From the NCBI RefSeq assembly GCF_042186555.1, contig NC_133332.1, positions 205,498,609-205,562,608 on the forward strand: a stretch of 64,000 nt of DNA, in the 5' to 3' direction. Within the stretch, counting starts at the first letter, position 1; the number at the start of each line of letters is the position of its first letter. Made by a program: the position numbers and the translations under genes. Shown in pieces: positions 10,165 to 21,451 of this stretch. The DNA comes from Aquarana catesbeiana (taxonomy: Eukaryota > Chordata > Amphibia > Anura > Ranidae). The notes below the pieces were generated by a model that searched no databases, was not told the DNA's origin, and worked only from the letters and a program-made list of their open reading frames with translations.

Positions 10165-11813
10165 CAGTATCTCAGAAAAGTGAGTACACCCCTCACATTT
10201 TTGTAAATATTTTATTATATCTTTTCATGTGACAACACTGAAGAAATGACACTTTGCTACAATGTAAAGTAGTGAGTGTACAGCTTATATAACAGTGTAA
10301 ATTTGCTGTCCCCTAAAAATAACTCAACACACAGCCATTGATGTCTAAACCGCTGGCAACAAAAGTGAGTACACCACTAAGTGAAAATATCCAAATTCGG
10401 CCCAGTTAGCCATTTTTCCTCCCCAGTGTCATGTGACTCGTTGGTATTACAAGGTCTCAGGTGTGAATGGGGAGCAGGTATGTTAAATTTGGGGTTATCG
10501 CTCTAACTCTCTCATACTGGTCACTGGAAGTTCAACATGGCACCTCATGGCTAAGAACTCTCTGAGGATCTGAAAAAAAGAATTGTGCTATACATAAAGA
10601 TGGCCTAGGCTATAAGAAGATTGCCAAGACCCTGAAACTGAGCTGCAGCATGGTGTCCAAGACCATACATCGGTTTAACAGGACAGGTTCCACTCAGAAC
10701 AGGCCTCGCCATGGTCGACTAAAGAAGATGAGTGCATGTGCTCAGCGTCATATTCAGAGGTTGTCTTTGGGAAATAGATGTATGAGTGCTGCCAGCATTG
10801 CTGCAGAGGTTGAAGGGGTGGGGGGGGGGTCAGCCTTTCAGTGCTCAGACCATATGCCGCACACAGCACACTGCATCAAATTGGTCTGCATGGCTGTCAT
10901 CCCAGAAGGAAGCCTCTTCTAAAGATAATGCACAAGAAAGACCGCAAACAGTTTGCTGAAGACAAGCAGACTAAGGACATGGATTACTGGAACCATTTCA
11001 TGTGGTCTGATAAGACCAAAATAAACTTATTTGGTTCAAATGGTGTCAAGCATGTGTGGTGGCAACCAGGTGAGGAGTACAAACACAAGTGTGTCTTGCC
11101 TACAGTCAAGCATGGTGGTGGGAGTGTCATGGTCTGGGGCTGCATGAGTGCTGCCAGCACTGGGGAGCTACAGTTCTTTGAGGAAACCATGAATGCCAAC
11201 ATGTACTGTGACATACTGAAGCAGAGCATGATCCCCTACCTTCTGAAACTGGGCCACAGGGCATTATTCCAACATGATAACGACCCCAAACACACCTCCA
11301 AGATGACCACTTCCTTGCTAGAGAAGCTGAGGGTAAAGGTGATGGACTGGCCAAGCATGTCTCCAGACCTAAACCCCATTTAGCATCGATGGGGCATGCT
11401 CAAACGGAAGGTGGAAAAGCACAAGGTTTCTAACATCCACCATCTCTGTGATGTTGTCATTGAGATGAGGAAGAAGACTCCAGTGGCAACTTGTGAAGCT
11501 CTTGTGAACTCCATGCCCAAGAGGGTTAAGGCAGTGCTGGAAAATAATGGTGGCCACACAAAATATTGACACCTTGGGCCCAATTTGGACATTTTCACTC
11601 AGGGGTGTACTCACTTTTGTTGCCAGCGGTTTAGACATAATGGCTGTGTGTTAAGTTATTTTGAGGGGACAGCAAATTTACACTGTTATACAAGCTGTAC
11701 ACTCACTACTTTACATTGTAGCAAAGTGTAATTTCTTCAGTGTTTTCACATGAAAAGATATAATAAAATATTTACAAAAAGGTGAGGGGTGTACTCACTT
11801 TTATGAGATACTG
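10165..11813 (+). mobile_element. Tc1-family DNA transposon, full-length (1,649 bp), IR/DR type
   Basis: Both ends are present. The left end starts CAGTATCTCAGAAAAG after TA (10163-10164), and the right end finishes TGAGATACTG before TA (11814-11815). The terminal inverted repeats are about 235 bp long (10165-10400 and 11578-11813). Each contains an outer and an inner copy of AAAGTGAGTACACC, the IR/DR arrangement of Tc1 elements such as Sleeping Beauty relatives. It sits inside a CR1/L2 ORF, with exact TA duplication. All structural ends are intact, but the transposase is broken, so it could move only in trans. Confidence 0.93.
10537..11569 (+). pseudogene. Tc1 transposase, inactivated
   Basis: The transposase reads from ATG 10537 to a terminal TGA at 11567-11569. 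A stop occurs at codon 6 (TAA 10552-10554). The paired-like helix-turn-helix region is present (KTIHRFNRTGSTQNRPRHGR). A short insertion or G-run shift occurs near 10820-10870. The DDE domain shows WSDKTKINLFGSNG (first Asp) and QHDNDPKHTSK (second Asp). At the SPDLNPI box the catalytic Glu codon is replaced by TAG (11381-11383). The C-terminal remainder reads on in another frame to the end. Family function is cut-and-paste transposition into TA; this copy cannot perform it. Confidence 0.92.
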
Positions 11814-12475
11814 TATAAATACATAAGTGGTCCATATAGTGAACTTGGTGTTAAGTTATTCACTTTAAGGTCATCACAGAGGACAAGGGGGCACTCTTTA
11901 TGTTTAGAGGAAAAAAGATTTAATCTCCAAATATGGAAAGGTTTCTTCACAGTAAGAGCTGTGAAAATGTGGAATAGACTCTCTCCAGAGTTGGTTCTGG
12001 CCAGCTCAGTAGATTGCTTTAAAAAAGGCCTGGATTCTTTCCTTAATGTACATAATATAACTGAGTACTGACATTTATAGGTAAAGTGAAAATCCAATTG
12101 CCTCTCGGGGGATCAGGAAGAAATTTTTTCCCCTGCTGCAGCAAATTGGATCTTGCTTTGCTGGGGTTTTTCGGGTTCCTCTGGATCAACTGTGGGCGAA
12201 GGGGCACTATTGAGGTGGTTGTAAATGATGGATGGGGCGTGGCATGAACAGACACGCTGACTGAGCGTGCCGTGATCCCCGGGCTCCGGGAAGGCAGGCA
12301 GCAGTAGCGTGGCAGGCTCTGGACCGACAGAGGCACGTCCACATGCCGCTGCACAGCTGCACACCCGCTCGGCGATGGAAAGAGCCAGGTGAACGGGTTC
12401 AGAGCATACCTGACTGCACAGAGCAGGGCCCCGGGAGTACGGCAAAGAGGACACCGGTTCAGGAGGGAAGTAAGC

Positions 12476-13500
12476 ATGGCTCCCCTGATTTGAAGGGAGG
12501 ACCGAGGATGGCCGGACATGATCCCCCTGCAGTCAGGCTTTGGAAGGGGTGATACAACACCTGGTCGTAGCCAAACCCCCTTAAGCCAAAAGCAAAGCTT
12601 TACAATCCCGGAAGGGGATCTCCCAGGAGAGGGTAGAGATCCTAGGGTCCATGCTTGTGAAGCCGTTGACTCAGATGGGGAACATATAAGAGTGGATCTG
12701 AGTCCCCATGAGGTGAAAGGAACCCCAGGAGGGGTAGCTGAACCCTTGGAAAGTATGCATCTGGGAGAAAAAAATAGTACTACAAAGCCCAGGAGTGAAC
12801 TTTCAAACACTAACAAAGGATTCGTGATTAAACCTGGGACAGCCTCTACAGGGCAGGTGCAGTATGCTAACTCTTTAAATTTAGGCCAGAGTTAATAGTG
12901 GACTAGGACTTAAGAGAACATTTAAGAAGACTCCCAGCAAAGAAAGATATCCAGTTACTTCTAACTGCTGTTGAAACTTCTTGCAAACATTGGGACACAG
13001 AGTGGAAGAAATGGAGATGGGTCAGGATGATATTAGACAGGTAGTGGCTGATATCCAAGATATGACAAAATATCATGAGGAATTGCTGAATTCTTTGTTG
13101 GATCAGATGGATAATCATGAAAACAGAGACCGTAGGCAGAACATACGTATAAGGAGCTGCCGGAAGTAAAACAACATACCGAATTGCTCCCAAAAGTGAT
13201 CAGCCTGTTTCAGTCAGTTTTGGGGACATCTGCTCCGCATAGGATTGAAATAGACAGAGAGCACCGTGCTCTTCTCCCAACCCCCCAAAATGCAGAGAAA
13301 CCAAGAGATGTTCTTTGTAAAATGCAAAGATATCCAGTGAAAGAAGCCATTATGAAAGCAGGCCGCGAATAAACCAACAGTTGATTTTGAGGGGGGCACA
13401 AATAGCTCTGCCTCCAGATCTATCACCTAGAACATTAATGCAACGAAGAATGACCCTTTGCTGGAAGCCCTGCGGGCAGTTGATGCCAAATATCATTAGG
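12476..13500 (+). pseudogene. L1-like ORF1, degenerate
   Basis: The ATG at 12476 follows the leader but meets a TGA within six codons. Readable pieces on the plus strand include a coiled-coil-like stretch (HRVEEMEMGQDDIRQVVADI), the diagnostic ENRDRRQNIRIRS (about 13120-13160), RIEIDREHRALLP and KPRDVLCKMQRY (RRM-like domain). LPPDLSPRTLMQRR (CTD) follows up to about 13470. These blocks appear in the correct order but in different frames. An RNA-binding chaperone in intact copies; non-functional here. Confidence 0.82.
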
Positions 13501-13983
13501 ATATTTTCTTTTTTTTCTCTCTCTCTCTTTTCTCTCTCTCTTCTACTTATTAAATTCCTGATGTAAATTGCTGAAGTCTTATGGAATAATAATGGTAAAG
13601 GAATATAAAGGAAGCACGGGGAGTACGAGGTACTCTGTCCATGTTTTTAACTATCTCTCCCCCAATAGGTTGGTCCCGAGTCAAGGGACTTTGTGTTCTG
13701 CCGAATGGCAGAAGGGAAGGGGACTCCAGACACGGGTGGTATACCCCTGTCCAGACTCGTTTTCCCCTTAGGGGATGTTCCACACATGGTGACATATCAT
13801 GTTATTTGTTCTGGAAGTTTTTTGTTGTGGTTTGTGGGGGGGGGGTCCATGTTGTGTGTGGGGGGGTTCCTCTTTTTCCTCTCATGAGATGCATCCAAGG
13901 GGAGAAACCCAGAGGGTTGGAACAGAATTCAATCGGGCGCAGCAGTATAATAAGAGATCCATGGAACTATATGTTTTGAGATA

Positions 13984-16900
13984 ATGACAGGTAGAATGAA
14001 GAATATATCATATAATGTGAGAGGGCTTTGCTCATCTGGTAAAAGGGGCCGTCTCTGGCATGAACTGCATCACATGAAGGCAGAGATAGTGTTTCTGCAG
14101 GAGACGCTCTTCGTGACAGGGTCGGTCCCTCATATGCCTCTTTTTCCATATAATCAGTGGTTCCATGTACCATCACCTGTTCAGAGTTACAATAGCTATC
14201 CACAAATCGTGTCCCTTGGTACTCGCAGAAATACGAGTAGACCCTGAAGATCGTTTTCTCTTTATTAAGGGTAAGATCCAGGGCCAGTGTTTTACCCTCA
14301 CTACTATATATGCCCCCAACAACCATATTGTTAAATTTCTAAATTTCTAAAATCTAAAACTCTGAATATTTTGGGGAAGTTTAGGGAAGGTTTTTTGGTA
14401 GTGGGAGGGGATTTTAATAACACTCTGGATCCCAGTTTGGATACCTCTTCAGGGAAAACCTTTTTTCCCACAGAGCTTTAAAGCGGGGTTCCGGCCAGCT
14501 AAAAAAAAAAAATTAAAGTCAGCAGCAAACGCTGTAGCTGCTGACTTTAAATAAGTAGACTTACCTGTCCTGGGTGCCCGCGATGTCGGCCGCCAGAGGC
14601 CGAACTGTTTTTCGGCTCTCGGGTCCCGGCACCGCCATCCTAGGTAAGGGAAACAGGCAGTGGAGCCTTACGGCTTCACTGCCAGTTTCCTACTGCGCAC
14701 ACGCGAGCAGCGCAGCGATCTGTGAATGGCTCCGTGGTGTTCTGGGAACACACACAGTTCCCAGAAGACAACGGGGCCGCTCACCGAGGAGAAGAACACG
14801 CCGCGGAATAAGAAGAGGCAGATTAGGAAGACTGCCTAGCAACAAGGGTTTAGGTAAGTATAAAAATTTTTTTTTTTCCAAATGTTTTTTTTTAAATTTT
14901 TTTAAGAATTTTGGTGGCATTTTTTTTTCCAGGGTGGCCCTCCGCTTTAAGGCATATTAAACAGCGTCTATGCTCTCTGCATTTGGTAGACAGCTGGAGG
15001 GTGCTGAACGAGCAGGACAGGGATTTCATATTATTCCAAAACACATAATACATATTCAAGGATTGATCTGTTGATGGTAGATCAGTATTGTTTGAATTCT
15101 GTATGTTCATCAACTATTGAGTCAATCACCATATCAGTCCATGCTCCTTTAAGTTTAACGATTTGTCCTGCATCTGTGGGTAGTAGGGAATGATCATGGC
15201 GATTGAATCTATTTTGTATGATAAACAGTGTATGGAGTCTCGCACCTCAGCATCATATTTTGAAATTAATACACCTGAAGAGGTGTCTGATCAAGTGGTA
15301 TGGGAGGCCCATAAGGCCTTTATTAGAGGGGAATTGATTTCATTGGGTATGTTTATTAGAAAAGAGACAAAAAGAAATGGTAGAGCTTTTGGAATTAAAT
15401 ACATAAGCTTGAAATTAAACATAAGGCCCATTTAGATCCTCGGATGTGCAGAGACTGGAGAAATTGCGGGTTGACTTGAAGCAGTTTGTTGATCGGAAAG
15501 TTCAGAATAAGCATAGGTATTTTGCCCACTGTTTTTATGAACAGGGGAATAAGGGTGGGAAGTTATTGGCTAGACAATTAAAAAAGCAAGATTCACGCAA
15601 TGTTCACACTCTAAAGGCTCATGATAAACAGATAATAGCTGAATTCCATTAGCTTTTATAAGACTCTATATAATATAGAGCCAATTTCTACAGGAGCTTC
15701 AGAGGGTGGACATGCAGATAGAATTCAGGAATATCTTAAGGCCTCAGATTTGCAGGCCATCCCATCTGCGGCCCTGGAAGGAATGGAAAAAGCAATCTCT
15801 ATTGAAGAGTTGGGTGGAGTGATTACTGCCTTGCCAATGGGTAAAAGCCCAGGATCAGATGGCTTCACAAATATGTATTATAAAAAGTTTTCCTGAATTT
15901 TACTGGCTCCTCTTTATAGGTATCTTACTTCCATCTCAGCCTCCAACCCATTGCCCCCAGAGGCATTGTTCGCTTACGTGACGGTTCTCCCGAAGCTGGG
16001 GAAGGACCCTCAGCGTTGTGCCAGCTATAGACCCATCTCCCTCCTTAATTCCGACACTAAGCTCCTTGCTAAGATTCTGGCCCTTAGATTACAAGATCAT
16101 ATAGTAAAACTGATTCACCCAGATCAAACAGGCTTTATGAAGGGCCGAGAGGCTAGAGATAATACTATTCAGTACTGCACTGGATACATAATGGACCGAA
16201 TCAGACCCCAAGTGTAATACTTACAATGGATGCTGAAAAAGCATTCGATAGGGTGGGGTGGGAGTTTATAGTCGGAGCCTTGAAGGAGATGGGCCTGAGA
16301 GAATGGATGATAGGTTGGGTGATGGCACTATATGCAGATCCTAGAGCAAGGGTTAAAGTTAATGGCAGATTATCAGACTATTTTGAGATATGGAATGGGA
16401 CTAGGCAGGGGTGTCCACTGTCCCCATTATTATTTACTATGGTGCTAGAGCCCTTTCTGCATAAGATTAGGGGAAATAGGAAGATTAGAGGGATTTATAC
16501 TGAATCAATAAAACAATAAAACATAAGAGCTCAGCTTATGCAGAAGATCTATTGTTATATCTTTCCTCCCCTCAAGAATCTCTGACTGAATTGATGTTAG
16601 AGATAAGTAAATTTGGTATTATATCTAAATTTAAAATAAACATTGAGAAGTCGGTGCTGATGCCGAGCCATGTTTCTCCAGCGATAATAGCCACTCAATG
16701 TGATGATGCAACAATCCTTTCCCTTTGACTGGCGTTTTGATTCTATACCCTATTTGGGAACTTGTATCTAATCAGATGTAAAACGCCTGTATGACCTTAA
16801 TTATGGACCCTTGGTGGTTTCTATATCAAAGGATTTGCAGAGATGGAGAAGTCATACTCTGACCTGGTTCGGCAGGGTAAATGCTCTTAAAATTAGTACA

Positions 16901-18115
16901 ATTCCTAGAATTATTTAGATTTTACATACAGTACCTATAGCACTCCCACAGATATTCTTTAAACAGATATGAAGAGCATTTATATCATTTGCATGGGGAG
17001 ACAAACACCCCAGGCTGGCATATGAGATTTTGAGGAGACCTAAACAGGAGGGGGGGTAGGGCTTCCGGACATAGCGATGTACTACAGAGCCATGGCCGTG
17101 GTGCGTATTATGAACTGGTGCCATGACTCTGTCAGTAAACTTTGGGTGCCCTTGGAGAAGACACTACCAGGTAGGAATTTGGCGGGAGCCCCATGGCCTC
17201 TTATAGGGGTTTATCGGAATGGGTATCACCATTAACAAAAACAACACTATCGATATGGGATAGAATGAATAATACTGGAAAGTTTGTCCCTCCAATATCC
17301 ACCATGACACAATTGGAAAGATTCCCCTGGCTTCCCCCGGGGGGAAGAGAAGGTAAGTTTAGATTGATGGGGAATTTCGACTCTAGGGGAAATACCAATG
17401 GCCACATGGAGATACAGTCAATTGGCAGATTTGGAAGTGGAAGCATCAGATAAGGCCAGCGAACCCGCTCACTACTTTTGAATTATGGTGTGCTAATATA
17501 TCAGAGCTGGGCCACATGTTGTCCCCAATGCATAAATTGGTTCTGAGTGCCTAGTGTACAACCCCCTATTTTATTAGAGAATGGGAAAGAGAGGTCATAA
17601 TTTTACATCTAAACAAATTCAAAGGTTGATTAGGGCAACACACCATACTTCAATAAGCTCTCATATACAGGAAATGTCTTATACATTTTTGACAAGATGG
17701 TACTGTACATTGGTTCGGTTGGCACAGATGTACCCATCGGCAGATGTTAACTGATGGAGGGGATGTAACCAAAGGAGCTCATGTATTTTGGGAGGCAATA
17801 GCACCATGGATTAAAAGAATGACACTCAGACCTATAGAACTTTCCCCATTACATTTCCTCTTTCATGGGATGCCATCATCTGCTAAGTTTTGTAAGAGAT
17901 GCATTACTCCACACTTGCTATATGCAGCAAAAAAAATTGATACCTAAATTTTGGAAACAGTTCAGATGTCCCACTATAATGGATGGACTGGAAGAGGGAG
18001 GTGGAAAAAATAATGGAAACAGAGAGATGGGTACATATGTTTAAGGATCAACATAAAAAATTTAAAGACATATGGGCAGGATGGTTGTATTACTCCTCAG
18101 AAATAGGGGCGGATT
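13984..18115 (+). pseudogene. L1-like ORF2, degenerate, split by a TTAA MITE
   Basis: The start has NISYNVRGL and IVFLQET (endonuclease N-terminus), then a LVVGGDFNNTLDP-like motif before the MITE. Removing the MITE and one TTAA gives SHRALRHIKQRL, a continuous frame. Further blocks are WEAHKAFIRGELI, SYRPISLLNSDTKLLAKILA, HPDQTGFMKGREARDN, MDAEKAFDRVGWEFI (motif A) and GTRQGCPLSPLLF. The catalytic box reads YAED (16537-16548) instead of YADD, an Asp-to-Glu change in addition to many stops. C-terminal traces continue to a WLYYSSEIGAD-like end near 18115. Fully inactive. Confidence 0.85.
14482..14946. mobile_element. TTAA-flanked MITE (465 bp), second copy type
   Basis: TTAA at 14478-14481 and 14947-14950 flank an element that starts AGCGGGGTTCCGGCC and ends with the inverted form of AGCGGAGGGCCACCC. 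The TIR resembles that of the 8253-8746 MITE (AGTGGAGTTCC). The interior is GC-rich with A- and T-runs at both ends and has no transposase. The L1 ORF2 frame is restored on excision, confirming the target duplication. Confidence 0.82.
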
Positions 18116-18670
18116 AAACAATCCTATGGGGAGTATTCTTGTGCTATGGATCGAATAGTCTGAAGGACGTGTCTGGTGAGGGGAAATTGAGGGGGGTTTT
18201 GTTTTTTTTGGGAGGGGGGGGGGGGAATTGCAATGGAGAGATAGTTAATTTCATTAAAGGAAGAGAATAATTTATAGTAACGAATTAGGCATGGGATTGG
18301 TAACACTTTATTAATACGCTTAAAGGAGGGTGGAAGGAGATATTGATATGGAATGACAAGAGGAATTAATAAATATTTAATGAAGTAGGAGGGCGAGGTT
18401 ACACTAAATAAACTTAATATTACTGAGGATGATGAGAATAATTTTTTTTAGCATCGGGTTTGACACATTTAATAGGGCGTTGTAAAGCCTCCCTCTTAAT
18501 TATATATTGAATAATATGTGATATGATATGATCGCAGACCTTATGTATTCCGCTCGGGGGGGGGGGGGGGGTCCGTAAATTAGAAGAGTAGGTGGAAAAG
18601 ATTTATATAAATATTTAAATATAAATATTTAATATATAAATATAAATAAATAAATTACATCTCCCCATGG

Positions 18671-18864
18671 TAATACTTAAAATCTGGCCTGCTGGTGGGT
18701 CCTGAGGACAGGAGTTGAGAACCACTGCTCTAGAGGTTGTCAGGGGTTCCTTGAGCTATCACTAATTGACAGCCCATTTGATGGTACCTTCATAGTTTGC
18801 AGTAAACACTACTTGGCAGAGCCATCTGCATAACATGAATGATCTTGGGTATGAAGGTTACATA
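18671..18864. other. Unassigned short stretch
   Basis: About 190 bp between the L1 copy 4 tail and a MITE. It contains a GAGAACCACTGCTCTAGAG segment often seen in dispersed vertebrate repeats, but I cannot assign a family. No coding frame. Confidence 0.35.
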
Positions 18865-19040
18865 GGGGTTTATTTACTAAGGCTGGAGAGTGCAAAATCA
18901 GGCACACTTCTGCATAGAAACCAATCAGCTTCCAGGTTTTATTGTCAAAGCTTAATTGAACAAGCTGAGGTTAGAAGCTGATTGGATACCATGCACAGCT
19001 GCACCAGATTTTGAGTGCACCAGTTTTAGTAAATCTCCCC
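18865..19040. mobile_element. Short MITE with GGGG-TTTATTTACTAA-type TIRs
   Basis: The left end reads GGGGTTTATTTACTAAGGC followed by TGGAGAGTGCAAAATC. The right end, inverted, reads GGGGAGATTTACTAAAAC followed by TGGTGCACTCAAAATC. Together they form imperfect TIRs of about 34 bp around a 100-bp core. I recognise this type from ranid frog DNA. No coding capacity. Confidence 0.75.
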
Positions 19041-19293
19041 CATTGTTACATAGTTAGTTTGGTTGAAAAAGAGACACAAGTCCATTTAGTTTAACCACTA
19101 GAAAAAAACACTTATACACAAATAGAAAACCTCCATATACAGAATCCTATATTCACAGTTGATCCAGAGGAAGGCAACAACAACAAAAAAACAAACAAAC
19201 AATAAAACCTGATTCAATTTGCGTCAGTGGAGGGGGGGGGGGATCCTTTCTGAATCCCCAGGAGGTAATCAGATATTCCCTGGATCAACTACT

Positions 19294-19301
19294 CCTGGAG
19301 C
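19294..19301. repeat. 8-bp target site duplication (left) of the hAT element
   Basis: TCCTGGAG directly precedes CAGGGGCGGACTGAC; the identical octamer follows the right end at 24866-24873. An 8-bp duplication is the hallmark of hAT transposition. Confidence 0.92.
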
Positions 19302-19839
19302 AGGGGCGGACTGACAACTCATGGGGCCCCCGGGCAATAGGAGATCCTGGGGCCCCCTGTCCCCGCTCATGTGTTCCCACCCACACTCAAGCCACACCCA
19401 CACAAATCCCCACCTACATTTTGCACTGCCCACACTACATGCGTTCGTCACAGAATTACATTAAAGAAAGTGCAACAACGGTACCTTTCTAAAATTAAAG
19501 TGATTAAAGGCTCGTTTTTTGTTTTTTTTTAAATAACAAACATATCATACTTACCTTCACTGTGCAGCTCGTTTCGCACAGAGTGGCCCCGAACCTCGAA
19601 CATCTGGGGGTGGCTCTCGCGGCTCCTCCCCACATCAGATAACTCCCTAGGAGAAGCGCTCTCCCGGGGGGGGGGGTTACTTTGCAGGTGGGCTCCCGTG
19701 TCCAGCATTTGCTTCTATAGACACATGTTTACATACATGTGCTCATCCTACATAAAGCTTTTCATATAGAGCATGTGCGGGGATCATGGGGGTGCTTTAC
19801 ATTTTTTTTTAAATTATTTTTCTTAACTTTATATAATTT

Positions 19840-21248
19840 TCACTGATCACCAATGTAAGGAACATTCTTCTCACTGATCACCAATGTAAGGAACATTCTT
19901 CTCACTGATCACCAATGTAAGGAGCATTCTTCTCACTGATCACCAATGTAAGGAGCATTCTTCTCACTGATCACCAATGTAAGGAACATTCTTCCCACTG
20001 ATCACCAATGTAAGGAGCATTCTTCTCACTGATCACCAATGTAAGGAACATTCTTCCCACTGATCACCAATGTAAGGAACATTCTTCCCACTAATCACCA
20101 ATGTAAGGAGCATTCTTCTCACTGATCACCAATGTAAGGAACATTCTTCCCACTGATCACCAATGTAAGGAACATTCTTCTCACTGATCACCAATGTAAG
20201 GAGCATTCTTCTCACTGATCACCAATGTAAGGAACATTCTTCCCACTGATCACCAATGTAAGGAGCATTCTTCTCACTGATCACCAATGTAAGGAACATT
20301 CTTCCCACTGATCACCAATGTAAGGGACATTCTTCTCACTGATCACCAATGTAAGGAACATTCTTCTCACTGATCACCAATGTAAGGGACATTCTTCTCA
20401 CTGATCACCAATGTAAGGAACATTCTTCTCACTGATCACCAATGTAAGGGACATTCTTCTCACTGATCACCAATGTAAGGAACATTCTTCTCACTGATCA
20501 CCAATGTAAGGGACATTCTTCTCACTGATCACCAATGTAAGGAACATTCTTCTCACTGATCACCAATGTAAGGAACATTCTTCTCACTGATCACCAATGT
20601 AAGGAACATTCTTCTCACTGATCACCAATGTAAGGAACATTCTTCCCACTGATCACCAATGTAAGGAACATTCTTCCCACTGATCACCAATGTAAGGGAC
20701 ATTCTTCTCACTGATCACCAATGTAAGGAACATTCTTCCCACTGTTCACCAATGTAAGGAACATTCTTCCCACTGATCACCAATGTAAGGGACATTCTTC
20801 CCACTGATCACCAATGTAAGGGACATTCTTCCCACTGATCACCAATGTAAGGAACATTCTTCCCACTGATCACCAATGTAAGGAACATTCTTCCCACTGA
20901 TCACCAATGTAAGGAGCATTCTTCTCACTGATCACCAATGTAAGGAACATTCTTCTCACCGATCACCAATGTAAGGAACATTCTTCTCACCGATCACCAA
21001 TGTAAGGAACATTCTTCCCACTGATCACCAATGTAAGGAACATTCTTCCCACTGATCACCAATGTAAGGAGCATTCTTCTCACTGATCACCAATGTAAGG
21101 AACATTCTTCTCACTGATCACCAATGTAAGGAACATTCTTCTCACTGATCACCAATGTAAGGAACATTCTTCTCACTGATCACCAGTGTAAGGAACATTC
21201 TTCCCACTGATCACCAATGTAAGGAACATTCTTCCCACTGATCACCAC
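19840..21248. repeat. Minisatellite A, 31-bp unit, about 45 copies
   Basis: The tandem unit is CACTGATCACCAATGTAAGG plus A/G-ACATTCTTC/T, 31 bp in total. It repeats with almost no indels over 1,409 bp (about 45.5 units). Variation is confined to two or three positions (AAC/AGC/GAC and TCTC/TCCC, with rare TTCACC or CCGATC). In 20320-20560 GGAACA and GGGACA units alternate, giving a local 62-bp higher-order period. The unit length is not a multiple of three and no protein is implied. Confidence 0.95.
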
Positions 21249-21257
21249 TATTTATTT

Positions 21258-21421
21258 AATCCATATTGAGCACTATATTTGATTGGCTGCTTCTGCTTGG
21301 CACACGCGCACAATCACAATCACGCACATGATGATGAAGTCATCATCATGTGCGATTGTGCATGTTTGCCAGGCCTAAGCAGAAGCAAACAGCCAATCAA
21401 ATATAGTGCTCAATATGGATT
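21258..21421. repeat. 164-bp near-perfect palindrome between the minisatellites
   Basis: The left arm starts AATCCATATTGAGCACTATA and the right arm ends with its exact inverse. The arms pair over about 75 bp each, with small mismatches or bulges near GCTTGGCA/AGGCCTGGC. The centre is ATGATGATGAAGTCATCATC. It would form a long hairpin. It may be a small fold-back MITE inserted at the array junction, but no clear target duplication is visible because both flanks are repeats. Confidence 0.85.
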
Positions 21422-21451
21422 CAAGAAATATTCATAACCATAGATATCATA

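Larger units (their letters stand above)
9060..12046 (+). pseudogene. CR1/L2 reverse transcriptase, frameshifted and interrupted
   Basis: Plus-strand blocks in order are VPLDWRRANMVPRFKKG, SNYRPVSLTSKV, HNGFLKDRSCQTNLISFYE and VVYLDFAKAF (motif A). Then, with frame changes, SGVPQGSLLGPLLFNIFIND (motif B) and VFADDTKLCS (motif C, FADD intact). LNALFNWATVWQMRFNVDKC, LGVLVDH and KVQRRATELI complete the RT/C-terminal region. The last codons before the Tc1 element (MTKIY) and the first after it (KYISG) join perfectly once the Tc1 and one TA are removed. The C-terminus reads through FFTVRAVKMWNRLSPELV. Several stops and shifts near 9380-9640 and 9960 make it inactive. Confidence 0.85.
9056..12232 (+). 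mobile_element. CR1/L2-type LINE, split by a Tc1 element
   Basis: Plus-strand LINE with RT (9060-10164), a Tc1 insertion (10165-11813), the ORF2 C-terminus (11816-12045), and a 3' UTR with the G-rich then T-rich block and TCTGGATCAACTGTGGG (12105-12200) typical of frog CR1/L2 elements. The 5' part (endonuclease and ORF1) is missing. The 3' tail appears cut by the 5' end of L1 copy 4 at about 12233. Confidence 0.82.
12233..18670 (+). mobile_element. L1-like LINE (L1 copy 4), long but decayed
   Basis: Plus-strand element with a GC-rich 5' leader starting GGGGCGTG (about 12233-12475), a broken ORF1 (12476-13500), a spacer with pyrimidine and G runs (13500-13983), a broken ORF2 (13984-18115), and a 3' UTR ending in an A/T-only stretch (about 18600-18660). 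A TTAA MITE is inserted at 14482-14946. The layout is near full length. The many stops show it is older than L1 copy 2. Confidence 0.83.
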
